Positions 1-7,900 of a DNA stretch of 22,255 nucleotides are shown here, piece after piece (position 1 is the stretch's first letter; each line of letters starts with the position of its first letter). The notes below the pieces were generated by a model, which searched no databases, was not told the DNA's origin, and saw nothing but the letters and a program-made list of their open reading frames with translations. The position numbers were made by a program, and so were the translations under genes. This stretch comes from a virus, in IMG/VR virus record IMGVR_UViG_3300042923_000358, positions 1 through 22,255 of that record; one strand, given 5' to 3'.

Positions 1-620
1 GTATCTTGTGCAGTTTTTGTTGCTGAATCAGTAGGTGCTGACCATGCACCACTTTTATATTGCTGCATAGTGAATGTACCATCAGCATTTCCTTTATACC
101 AAATATCTCCATCTTTGGGATTAGTTGGTGTACTAACTCCATATGAAATTTGATTTTTACCATTTGCTGTTGATAGTGCGCTATTTGCCAATTGTTGTGC
201 ATCTTTAATCGCTTGCTCTTGTGGTGTGATCCATGCATTGTTCTGATATTGCTCAATGGTAATGGTACTGTCGCCATTGTCTTTAAACCAAATGTCTCCA
301 TCATGAGGATGCGCAGGTATTGTTTGACCATAATAAATGGTATTTTTGCCATCAGCACTTGTTTGTGAATCAGTCGCTGCATTAAATGCATCAATAGCTT
401 TTTGCATAGCTGCATTAGCACTGTTTTGAGCATTATTTGCACTTGTCTGTGCATTTCCTGCATTTGTATTGGCAGTATTGGCAGTATTCTGTGCTGCACC
501 TGCTGCTGTATTAGCATCGTTTGCTGTCCCTTGTGCATTAGATGCTTGTTGCTGTGCGATCAATGCTTGATAAGCATTATCGGTAAAAACAATATCATTT
601 GTCTTTGCTAAAATAGCCAC
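1..620 (-). CDS. Tail-tip / receptor-binding protein, N-terminal part (runs off left edge)
   Basis: An open frame starts at a GTG at 620 and continues without a stop to the left edge (about 206 codons seen). The GTG was chosen because AAGGTGA lies 7 to 8 bases upstream and the Tal stop is only 11 bases away. After about 20 residues comes an Ala/Asn-rich stretch (roughly residues 24-80, alanines spaced as in a coiled coil) that probably trimerises. Two copies of a 63-residue module follow, starting at positions 350 and 161; each holds GKN, then DGDIWF/YK, then a Q-Y-x(3)-AW segment. DGDIW modules of this kind are common in fibres and receptor-binding proteins of Gram-positive phages. Its place directly after Tal fits a baseplate upper protein or tail-fibre role at the host-contact end of the virion. 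The receptor-binding head domain would lie beyond the window. Confidence 0.8.
   Translation of the reverse strand, partial: MAILAKTNDIVFTDNAYQALIAQQQASNAQGTANDANTAAGAAQNTANTANTNAGNAQTSANNAQNSANAAMQKAIDAFNAATDSQTSADGKNTIYYGQTIPAHPHDGDIWFKDNGDSTITIEQYQNNAWITPQEQAIKDAQQLANSALSTANGKNQISYGVSTPTNPKDGDIWYKGNADGTFTMQQYKSGAWSAPTDSATKTAQD
153..350 (-). repeat. 63-residue DGDIW module, tandem repeat in tail-tip protein
   Basis: Two in-frame copies with a 189-base period begin at 350 and 161. Each starts GKN-x-I-x-YG, continues to DGDIW(F/Y)K, and ends in an AW-x-x-P segment followed by a short Ala-rich helix. The second copy continues to the left edge, so more copies may follow. The two diverge at many positions, which suggests an old duplication. 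Confidence 0.75.
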
Positions 621-631
621 TTGAAATCACC

Positions 632-3082
632 TTAGTTATTTATCTTCTCTGTCACTAAATAAATTGCATCTTGTCTATTTCCAGAATTTTCTGAATCATC
701 ATCGTATGCAGGAGTATAACAAAATCCTAATAGCAAATATCTATATCCTGCACCATCGACAACTACTGCTGCTGTTTCAGGCGTTGCAAATTTATCAACT
801 TTTTCAATATTTATAAATGTAAAATCAATTGTGTATACAACGCTTTGACTTCTTATGTCAACGCAATACCACATACGCATATCTGTTCCATCTTCATTAC
901 CTGATACCATATAAACATATGGATAATCGAGATAAGCAGATTGAAATTTCTGACTTGTGTAGTCAAATTGAAAATCTCTACCATGCATTGAGTACAATGG
1001 TTTCCATTTAGCTGCTAATATATCTGCTGTATCGCACACATAAAAAGTTATTTCATTTCCATTTATCTGTGTAGCGATTAACAAATATTCACTCACTGGA
1101 TCATAATTAACTTTGTATGAATACATTCCTGACAATGGACGATACGTGAACATGCTTGCATCATTGTAGTACATTACTTTATGTGGCGTATATGGAAATC
1201 TGACAATCATATTGCAATGATAATCAGGTGTATAATAACTTGCCCAAATATACATTTGCTGTTGATCATTGTCATATTGAAGTCCAAATGATCTGCAATC
1301 TCCACCTTGTACACATACCATTGAATCTAGAATTGTTTGACCATCAAGTGAAGTTCTGACGATTTGATATGAACCTACACCATCACTTGTAGCATATTGA
1401 CCTGTATATCTCTTCAACCAATAATTGCACTGATGAACAGCATCCATTTGCACATATTTTCCAATGTGTCCATTTGGATCATCACCAGAAATATCAGATG
1501 TAGGGTTATTTGTGAAGCTTGCATAATAATCTGCATCACCTTCACTAGCAAATCGGACTGGATTAGAAACAGTTTCATCAATACCACATCGAACAATACA
1601 GCCTTTCACTTCATATCCAACAGTAATACAATTTCCAACATCACTATGATCAATTTCCCATTGAAGATCATGCGATCCATCTGGATTAATTTTTTCCCAT
1701 GCGAACGCTGAATTACTCATTTGAGTGGTTACATCTTTATTTCCAAGATAAGCCTTAACTACTAATCTTTTCTGTGTGGCATTGTCTCCAAAATCTGTTC
1801 CATCCAAAGTAAGCATTTGCAATTGATAATCTAATCCTTGTTGTGCTTTTTGGTTGGCTGCATCAACCATTGACATGATCTGTGCAACATAATCAGGAGT
1901 TGCGGGCATCTGTAGTGTCGTAAAATCGCCTAAAACTACTTTGCTTTGTGATGGATCACTAAAGCATATATCTATTTCAATTATTCTAGCTTCAATCAGT
2001 AAATATGGATTCATAGATCTATCAATTACTTTTACAGTGTCACCAAGTCGTACTTTTTCACCAACAAAGCCATATTGTTCGAGAAGCACAACATCTACGA
2101 CATAGGTGTAATGTGGATGATTGACAATTGCTAATTTTTTATGTCCCCAATCTAATAATGCCCAAGGGTTATCAATATCAGAATTGGTTGCAATTCCCAT
2201 GATATAACCTGTTCCACCTGCATTATATTGTTGGTTCGCTGCATCATCATAAATATAATCCAATCCATTATTAACAGATCTAACACTAATATTTGTAGGA
2301 TTTCCATCTGTATCTCTGAAATCTGAACTGGTGAATCTTCCTGCTGTATCTGCTCCACCAACTAAACGTAAAGCCGTTTTAACTTGATTTAGATCTGAAT
2401 GTCTGGTTACACCAAGAACATCCTTTGTATATTCAAATCGTTTTCCCGTTTTTTCTCCACGTTGAGCATAAATATCACATACATAATCGACAATTCTACC
2501 ATTACGATAAATTACATGGAACTTAGGTTCACAAACAAGATTAGTTGGATCTGTTTCATCCAAGCTTGTGCTTGTATCTTCCGTAGCTGCACTTCTTACA
2601 AAATTTTGTAATGCAGCAATAGCAGAAGTATTTGCATCAATTGTGAAGCTAGCAATGTTCCCAATATAATCTTGTCTGCCTAATCTCCATCCTGTGCCTT
2701 GCAGAATATAATTCATGATATTAATTCCAAATTCATTCTTGAAAGTTGTTGCTGCGCAAATCGTAGATGCTAAGTCAAAAATAAATGCATCTTCACAAGT
2801 AACTACTTTTGTGTGAACGCCTAGACTGGAATCTAATCCATCATCAATATTTACAATTCGATAAAGGATTAAGTCTTGATCTGGATCTGGTGCTAATACA
2901 AAATTACCTTCTAGTAAAAAACCTGCTTCTTCATGATCTGAAGGTGCAGTAAAAGTAAATGTGCTATCAAAATCCGTTAATTTCATGACTTGTGAATCAG
3001 TCCAGAAGGGACAAGATAAAGAAGAATCATTGGATAGACTTGCTAATGTTTGATGATTCTTATCTAGAATCCAAATATTCAT
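632..3082 (-). CDS. Tail-associated protein (Tal), prophage-endopeptidase-tail type, with C-terminal binding-like region
   Basis: This 816-residue protein should form the tail-tip hub below Dit. The first ~390 residues have the look of the phage minor structural protein / prophage endopeptidase tail family (gp27-like hub fold): an MNIWILDKN start, a conserved region near LVCEPKFHVIYRNGRI, and a KTALRLVGG strand. A short Ala/Gln-rich linker (about 390-420) follows. The remaining ~400 residues are rich in Tyr, Asp and aromatic strand segments (repeated Y-I-W, Y-L-L, Y-V-Y patterns). They could be a beta-propeller or other carbohydrate-binding receptor domain; this is an inference. No Cys/His peptidase signature or lysozyme motif was recognised. 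The ATG at 3082 has GAAGGG 9 bases upstream. Unlike its neighbours it is separated from Dit by 195 bases that carry a promoter and a terminator. Confidence 0.82.
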   Translation of the reverse strand: MNIWILDKNHQTLASLSNDSSLSCPFWTDSQVMKLTDFDSTFTFTAPSDHEEAGFLLEGNFVLAPDPDQDLILYRIVNIDDGLDSSLGVHTKVVTCEDAFIFDLASTICAATTFKNEFGINIMNYILQGTGWRLGRQDYIGNIASFTIDANTSAIAALQNFVRSAATEDTSTSLDETDPTNLVCEPKFHVIYRNGRIVDYVCDIYAQRGEKTGKRFEYTKDVLGVTRHSDLNQVKTALRLVGGADTAGRFTSSDFRDTDGNPTNISVRSVNNGLDYIYDDAANQQYNAGGTGYIMGIATNSDIDNPWALLDWGHKKLAIVNHPHYTYVVDVVLLEQYGFVGEKVRLGDTVKVIDRSMNPYLLIEARIIEIDICFSDPSQSKVVLGDFTTLQMPATPDYVAQIMSMVDAANQKAQQGLDYQLQMLTLDGTDFGDNATQKRLVVKAYLGNKDVTTQMSNSAFAWEKINPDGSHDLQWEIDHSDVGNCITVGYEVKGCIVRCGIDETVSNPVRFASEGDADYYASFTNNPTSDISGDDPNGHIGKYVQMDAVHQCNYWLKRYTGQYATSDGVGSYQIVRTSLDGQTILDSMVCVQGGDCRSFGLQYDNDQQQMYIWASYYTPDYHCNMIVRFPYTPHKVMYYNDASMFTYRPLSGMYSYKVNYDPVSEYLLIATQINGNEITFYVCDTADILAAKWKPLYSMHGRDFQFDYTSQKFQSAYLDYPYVYMVSGNEDGTDMRMWYCVDIRSQSVVYTIDFTFINIEKVDKFATPETAAVVVDGAGYRYLLLGFCYTPAYDDDSENSGNRQDAIYLVTEKINN

Positions 3083-3116
3083 TCTTTAAAACCCTTCTTT
3101 TAATTATTTGTTATGT

Positions 3117-3143
3117 ACCCTACATTGTAGTAGCAATATAGGT
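3117..3143 (-). promoter_or_regulatory. Leader hairpin upstream of the Tal gene
   Basis: Read on the minus strand, ACCTATATTG and CAATGTAGGGT pair over 10 base pairs with one bulged G and a 6-base loop. The hairpin ends about 35 bases before the Tal start codon, inside the roughly 143-base leader expected from the promoter at 3232-3260. It could stabilise the leader or adjust translation. No known riboswitch was recognised. Confidence 0.4.
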
Positions 3144-3198
3144 TTTCTTTATCTGTCTTTGTGTCTCGTGAACAGATTCCAGTCTGTGAAAAGTAGGT

Positions 3199-3231
3199 AA
3201 ATAAAAACGTAGAGGATTTCCCTCTACGTTT
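3199..3231 (-). terminator. Intrinsic terminator between Dit and Tal
   Basis: A perfect 11-base-pair stem (3221-3231 with 3205-3215), a 5-base loop and a run of T residues directly after the stem on the minus strand (CGTTTTTATTT). It lies 47 bases after the Dit stop codon and would end the long head-tail transcript, or reduce it, before the tail-tip genes. Its 5' arm overlaps the predicted start site of the promoter next to it. Confidence 0.85.
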
Positions 3232-3260
3232 ATTATACAGATTATTTTATTTTGTCGCAA
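3232..3260 (-). promoter_or_regulatory. Sigma-A-type promoter overlapping the Dit/Tal terminator
   Basis: On the minus strand TTGCGA (3260-3255), a 17-base spacer and a perfect TATAAT (3237-3232). The predicted start is an A near 3225, inside the 5' arm of the adjacent terminator stem. Transcripts from here would lack six of the eleven 5'-arm bases, so the terminator should not form fully. It would drive Tal and the receptor-binding genes to its left. Confidence 0.6.
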
Positions 3261-3277
3261 TATTCTGACTACTTATA

Positions 3278-4975
3278 TTACAATTGTTTTGGTCTATATG
3301 ACAATGACCAATCACAATCTTCAAATGGTGCAACACCAATTTGTGCAGTGTCGCCACCCTGTAAAACAAGCCACTGTGAATCATCCGTAACATATTGCAT
3401 AAATCTTAAACCGTTTTTATAAACAATTCCAGATTCACAATCAATTTGGATTTCATCACCTGCATGTGCAATAATTGGTGGTACATCTTGATCATCATTA
3501 AACTTATCAATTTCTACATCTGTCCATTGCATCCAGTTTACAATTGGTCTTTCATGGTATGCAGCAGTCCATAGTGCAATTCCTGCTAATGGAGTTGTAT
3601 AGTGATTACTATCATCCGTATATGTCCAAGTCTTTGAAGATTTTTCCGTTAAATCTTCATTCAACCAATGAACACTTGCAGTAAAGACATTTCCTTTTTT
3701 CTGTAATTCAATGTAGCCATATAAATTGGCGTACTCTGAATATGCAGGAATTAAATTACCACCAGAAGAATTTGTATCGGTGTAATAAGTGTAATACGGA
3801 TCATAGGTGTAGTAAGTGGTGGTCGTGTAATACGTATCTTTAACTTTCTTCCACTTGCCACGTACTTTCTTTTTCTTTGTTTTTGTATGCTTTACCTTTT
3901 TAGTGTGTGCAATGGCACGATAATTGGTAACAGTATGAACATAATAAAGTTGCTGTTTACCTTCATTCACGATATCATGTTCATCAGTTTCTCCACCAAT
4001 AGATATATGCATATCAACATCTTCTGCTTTATCTCCATCGTACATATCAAGTTTACCCATTCTTTGACCATGCTGATCTAATAATGTGGCTGTCATTTTC
4101 CCATACTCAAGAGGATCAGATGGAATAAAGTTAACTCTTAATCTTACTCGCCAATCAGTACACAATTGTGGTAGAAATCTTTGAATACAAGCACCATGCC
4201 ATGTATCACCAGATCCATATCCAGTAGTCGATCCAATGGCATTTTTATCCACGTAAATAGAATTTGCAGTAGAAGTATATCCACCATCAATAATTCCATT
4301 GTATGTGTCAAAAGTTTTACTACCATCTGTTACTGTTTCCCATAAGCTTAAATCGTTCATATAATCGTGAATCATTACTTCTTCTGGATCATACGTTGAT
4401 CCATCTGAATCAGGAGAAGGAGATTTACCAATCGCCACATATTTTTGTGCGGTTGTAACAGCTAAATACGGAAGATCTGTTTTTACAACAGCATCAATAA
4501 TTGGTGGTGTTGGTTGCGTTCCTTCAATGGGAATATTTACAACCGAATCAAATATGTCTTGATCTATTTGTGGCAAATAAGCATATGGATCATTGGCAAT
4601 AAATACGAGTGTAAATTGTGCATTATTATCCAATTTAGAGATCTGTGCAGGTGATGTGAATGAACCAATATAAGTTACATCCGGTTCGTCTTCAAATACC
4701 AATTCACCATCATCATCTGTTGGTGTAAATAGTGCATCTGCAACAATATGCATACGCTGTTTTAATTGCTCTGGTGTATCTGCAACTAATGTCACATCTA
4801 GATCAATTTCCCTGTATGTCATTTTGTTTCCCATTTTGTACCTACCTATTAAAGCAGGAACTTCTTGCACGATTTGTTCAGTTTGTGGTGCAAGATATGG
4901 TTTGATATTGTTAACAATAAGAAACAAGTCTTGATATGCATCAAGACCTGCAAAATTAAAATTAGATGGTAACAT
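3278..4975 (-). CDS. Distal tail protein (Dit), enlarged form with carbohydrate-binding-like insertion
   Basis: This 565-residue protein should form the hexameric ring linking the tail tube to the tip. Residues 1-135 match the Sipho_tail/Dit N-terminal fold: an NFNFAG start, a YREIDLDVTLVADTPEQLKQR helix-strand region, and a F-I-A-N-D-P-Y-A-Y end. The last ~70 residues (IIAHAGDEIQIDCESG, then SLSYRPKQL) look like the usual C-terminal jelly-roll edge. Classical Dit proteins are about 250-300 residues; the extra material between them suggests an 'evolved' Dit with a carbohydrate-binding domain for adsorption. Residues about 357-399 are a very unusual Lys-rich then Tyr/Thr-rich low-complexity stretch. 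The ATG at 4975 overlaps the tape-measure stop by 14 bases and has GGGGGGA 7 bases upstream. Confidence 0.88.
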   Translation of the reverse strand: MLPSNFNFAGLDAYQDLFLIVNNIKPYLAPQTEQIVQEVPALIGRYKMGNKMTYREIDLDVTLVADTPEQLKQRMHIVADALFTPTDDDGELVFEDEPDVTYIGSFTSPAQISKLDNNAQFTLVFIANDPYAYLPQIDQDIFDSVVNIPIEGTQPTPPIIDAVVKTDLPYLAVTTAQKYVAIGKSPSPDSDGSTYDPEEVMIHDYMNDLSLWETVTDGSKTFDTYNGIIDGGYTSTANSIYVDKNAIGSTTGYGSGDTWHGACIQRFLPQLCTDWRVRLRVNFIPSDPLEYGKMTATLLDQHGQRMGKLDMYDGDKAEDVDMHISIGGETDEHDIVNEGKQQLYYVHTVTNYRAIAHTKKVKHTKTKKKKVRGKWKKVKDTYYTTTTYYTYDPYYTYYTDTNSSGGNLIPAYSEYANLYGYIELQKKGNVFTASVHWLNEDLTEKSSKTWTYTDDSNHYTTPLAGIALWTAAYHERPIVNWMQWTDVEIDKFNDDQDVPPIIAHAGDEIQIDCESGIVYKNGLRFMQYVTDDSQWLVLQGGDTAQIGVAPFEDCDWSLSYRPKQL

Positions 4976-7900
4976 TCAGTGATCCCCCCATTAGTCGGCT
5001 CTTATGCTGATCTGTTTTCTCTTTTATCCCCTGAATGACAGGATAAACAACCTGACCGAGTTTTTGATTATCAACATAAATGCCTGCGCCATTTAATCCA
5101 TTTGCTGCATTAGTTTCAATGTCTATCAATTGTTTCATCAAAGCAATTAGAGTTTGAACATCATTGGATGAAGTTGAACTTAGAATATTCTGACTATTGC
5201 TTCCAGAAGTATTCTGCAATGCAAGATTCATTCCCTCTACTGCCATTGTACCATCAAGAGGTACAATATTGCTTGATATACTGTTAGACAAATTACTTGC
5301 AGCTTGCACAACACCACTTGCATTGTCTTTCAATCCATTAATTAAACCTTGAACTGTGAAACCACCTAATGCATGAGTAACACGTGAAGGAGAATGAATC
5401 TTCAAGGTCTTTTTAATAGTGCTTACAATGCTATTTGCAATCTTCGTAGTTTGAGATTTTAGCGCACCACTCATATTTTTAAATCCATCAATAATACCAG
5501 TTAAGGTATATTGACCAATAGTAAATCCTGCTTGCTTATATTTCGAAGTATCGGATTTCAGATTTGTTAAAAATGTCTTTTGTGCTGTAGCCAATTGTTT
5601 CTTCGCATCGGCAATAGCTGTTGTTGATTGATCAATCGCAATACTGTTTGTGATACTGTTTCTGCTGTTCCATGCTTTCAGATAATCACCATATCCAACA
5701 GAAGATGAACCAACCAAATGTGATATCTGATCAATACTTCCTACACCCAATCCCTCAACTTCATCTATGAAGTCTTCACTTGCTTTACTTCCAGTAGATG
5801 TTGTTTTTGATCTCAATTGTTTGATCAAATTATAGAATTGAGTATATTTATTATCCTGCTGTTTTAGATTATCTAATAAATCAACACCAGTCATACCCGA
5901 AGAATCAGTATTTGCTGAATCAAATAATCCAAATGATCCTTGAATATTTTTAGCTGCATCTTTAATAGTTGTGTTCAGTTCATTATTAATCGTTTTTACT
6001 GAACTTTCATATTTAGTTGCTGCTGATTTAATACCATTTTGGAAATGGGTTAATTTTGCATTTGTTTGTTTTGCAGCAGTTGAAATTGCACTGATAATTC
6101 TATTTCTTTGTGCTGTAGATATTTGATTATTTTTCTCAATCGCTTGAAGTCTAGATTTTTCAGTCTTTTGAGAAATCTTTCCAGATCTAAATTCAGTAAG
6201 AACAGTAGAAATCTGATCTGTGATTTTTTTTGATTTAGCTTGTTCTGCTTTCCGTCTAGCAGTATTCGCTTGCGTTTCTGCTCTATGCTGTGCAGTATAA
6301 ACTGTGCTTTTAACATAGTTATCTGTACTAGCATTATGACCTTTAGCATTTTTCAATGCAGACATTTGACTTACGAATTTAGAAGTGGACAATGTGCCAA
6401 TTCTAAAATCAGTGTATAAAGATTCCATCCTATCTCGCAATGCACGAGTTGCATCAATAGATGAATTGCTGCTTGATCTAGTTGACTTATAGGTGGTTGC
6501 TTTCTTGGTTGTTTTCGGTGCTGTTTTGACAGTTCTCCAATAACCTTTAACTTTTGTACCATTTGACTTGGTATAACCTTTAACCCATACCTTTTTAGTA
6601 CCTGATTTAAAGTGTGGAAGATTACTTGCAAAATCACTGACCGATTTCCAAACTCTTGTTCCATATGGGAACTTTTGGTATAAAGTAGGTTTACTTGGTG
6701 AAATACCAAATTTTCCATCTGTTGTTAAAAATGGTTCTGCTCTTCCTGCATCACCTAAAACTGCTGCTCCACCAACATGAGATAAAGTACCATTTGCATA
6801 TCCATGACCTTGACCTAAAGCAGATAGGGCTTTACCATATCTTTTTTTCGCATAATTTAATGCTGCGAGTAGGTTATCAAAACCATTAAATATATCATTA
6901 TGACCTTTAAACTTATAAGCATTGAATGTAGCACTGATCGTTTGCATTAAGCCTTTAGCGAGATCTCCACTGATTGTGTTTACATCAGTGTAGCCATGCT
7001 GAACAGCTTTTGGATTGCCACCAGATTCAGTCTGGATTTGACGTAAAACTTTTGAAATCATATCCTTGCTTGTCGATAAACCGTTCATTTTTAAGGCTTT
7101 TACGATATATGGTTTCCATCGATTTACATCTGCACCTTTAGGATTTGCACCACCACCCATTACAGTGTTTTGAACAAATTTCTTCATTTGTCCTGCAATG
7201 AATTTTACTGTTCCACCTGCGAGATCTGCTGTAACGCCTGTCATTTTACCAACCGAAGATTGAGTAAAATTTGACAGAATTGTATCCATTAATTTTATAG
7301 GATGTGACACTTCATCATAAACGGCTGTTGCGCTTGATTTTAGTTTACCAAATCCACCTTTAACAAAATCAGCAGCAGATTTAATCCAAGTGCCGATTGA
7401 GAATTTAGGTAAAAATCCAGATCCCATTAGCTGTTCTGTTTTGTCGCCACCAAGGATACTATCACCTTTTCTTACCATCGTGATCGTATCTGTATTTGGT
7501 GTTAACTCCATTGATCCATCTTTATGCTTAATGACTTCTGTCTTGTTACCATCGCCAACATGAACTAGAGAATCCTGAACAAAATTTCCTGAACTATCAA
7601 CAGTACCATTGGAAAAGTAAGGAAGTTTTGGCATATGAAACATTGGCATTTTCTTCATGCCTACTTTTTTCAGCAACCAGTTTATACCATCTTCAATACC
7701 GTCAACCACACTACCAATGCCACTTAATAGTTTATTGCCAACAAATATTCCTGCATTGCCAAGATCTTTAGCACCTGCTTTAATGCCACTTGACATTCTA
7801 GAAGGTAGTTTTTTGAAAAAGTTTATAATCTTGCTTCCAGTTTTTTCAGCAGCATTAAACATATTTCCTAACATTCCACCAGTAAGATCATTCAAAACTC

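Noticed and set aside
402-611. Cys/Ile-rich plus-strand ORF (69 codons)
   Set aside because: Antisense of the Ala/Asn-rich repeat coding region of the tail-tip gene; composition is an artefact of that repeat.
3150-3200. tRNA-like or intron-like element in the Dit/Tal gap
   Set aside because: Only short inverted repeats are present; no cloverleaf or intron core could be built.
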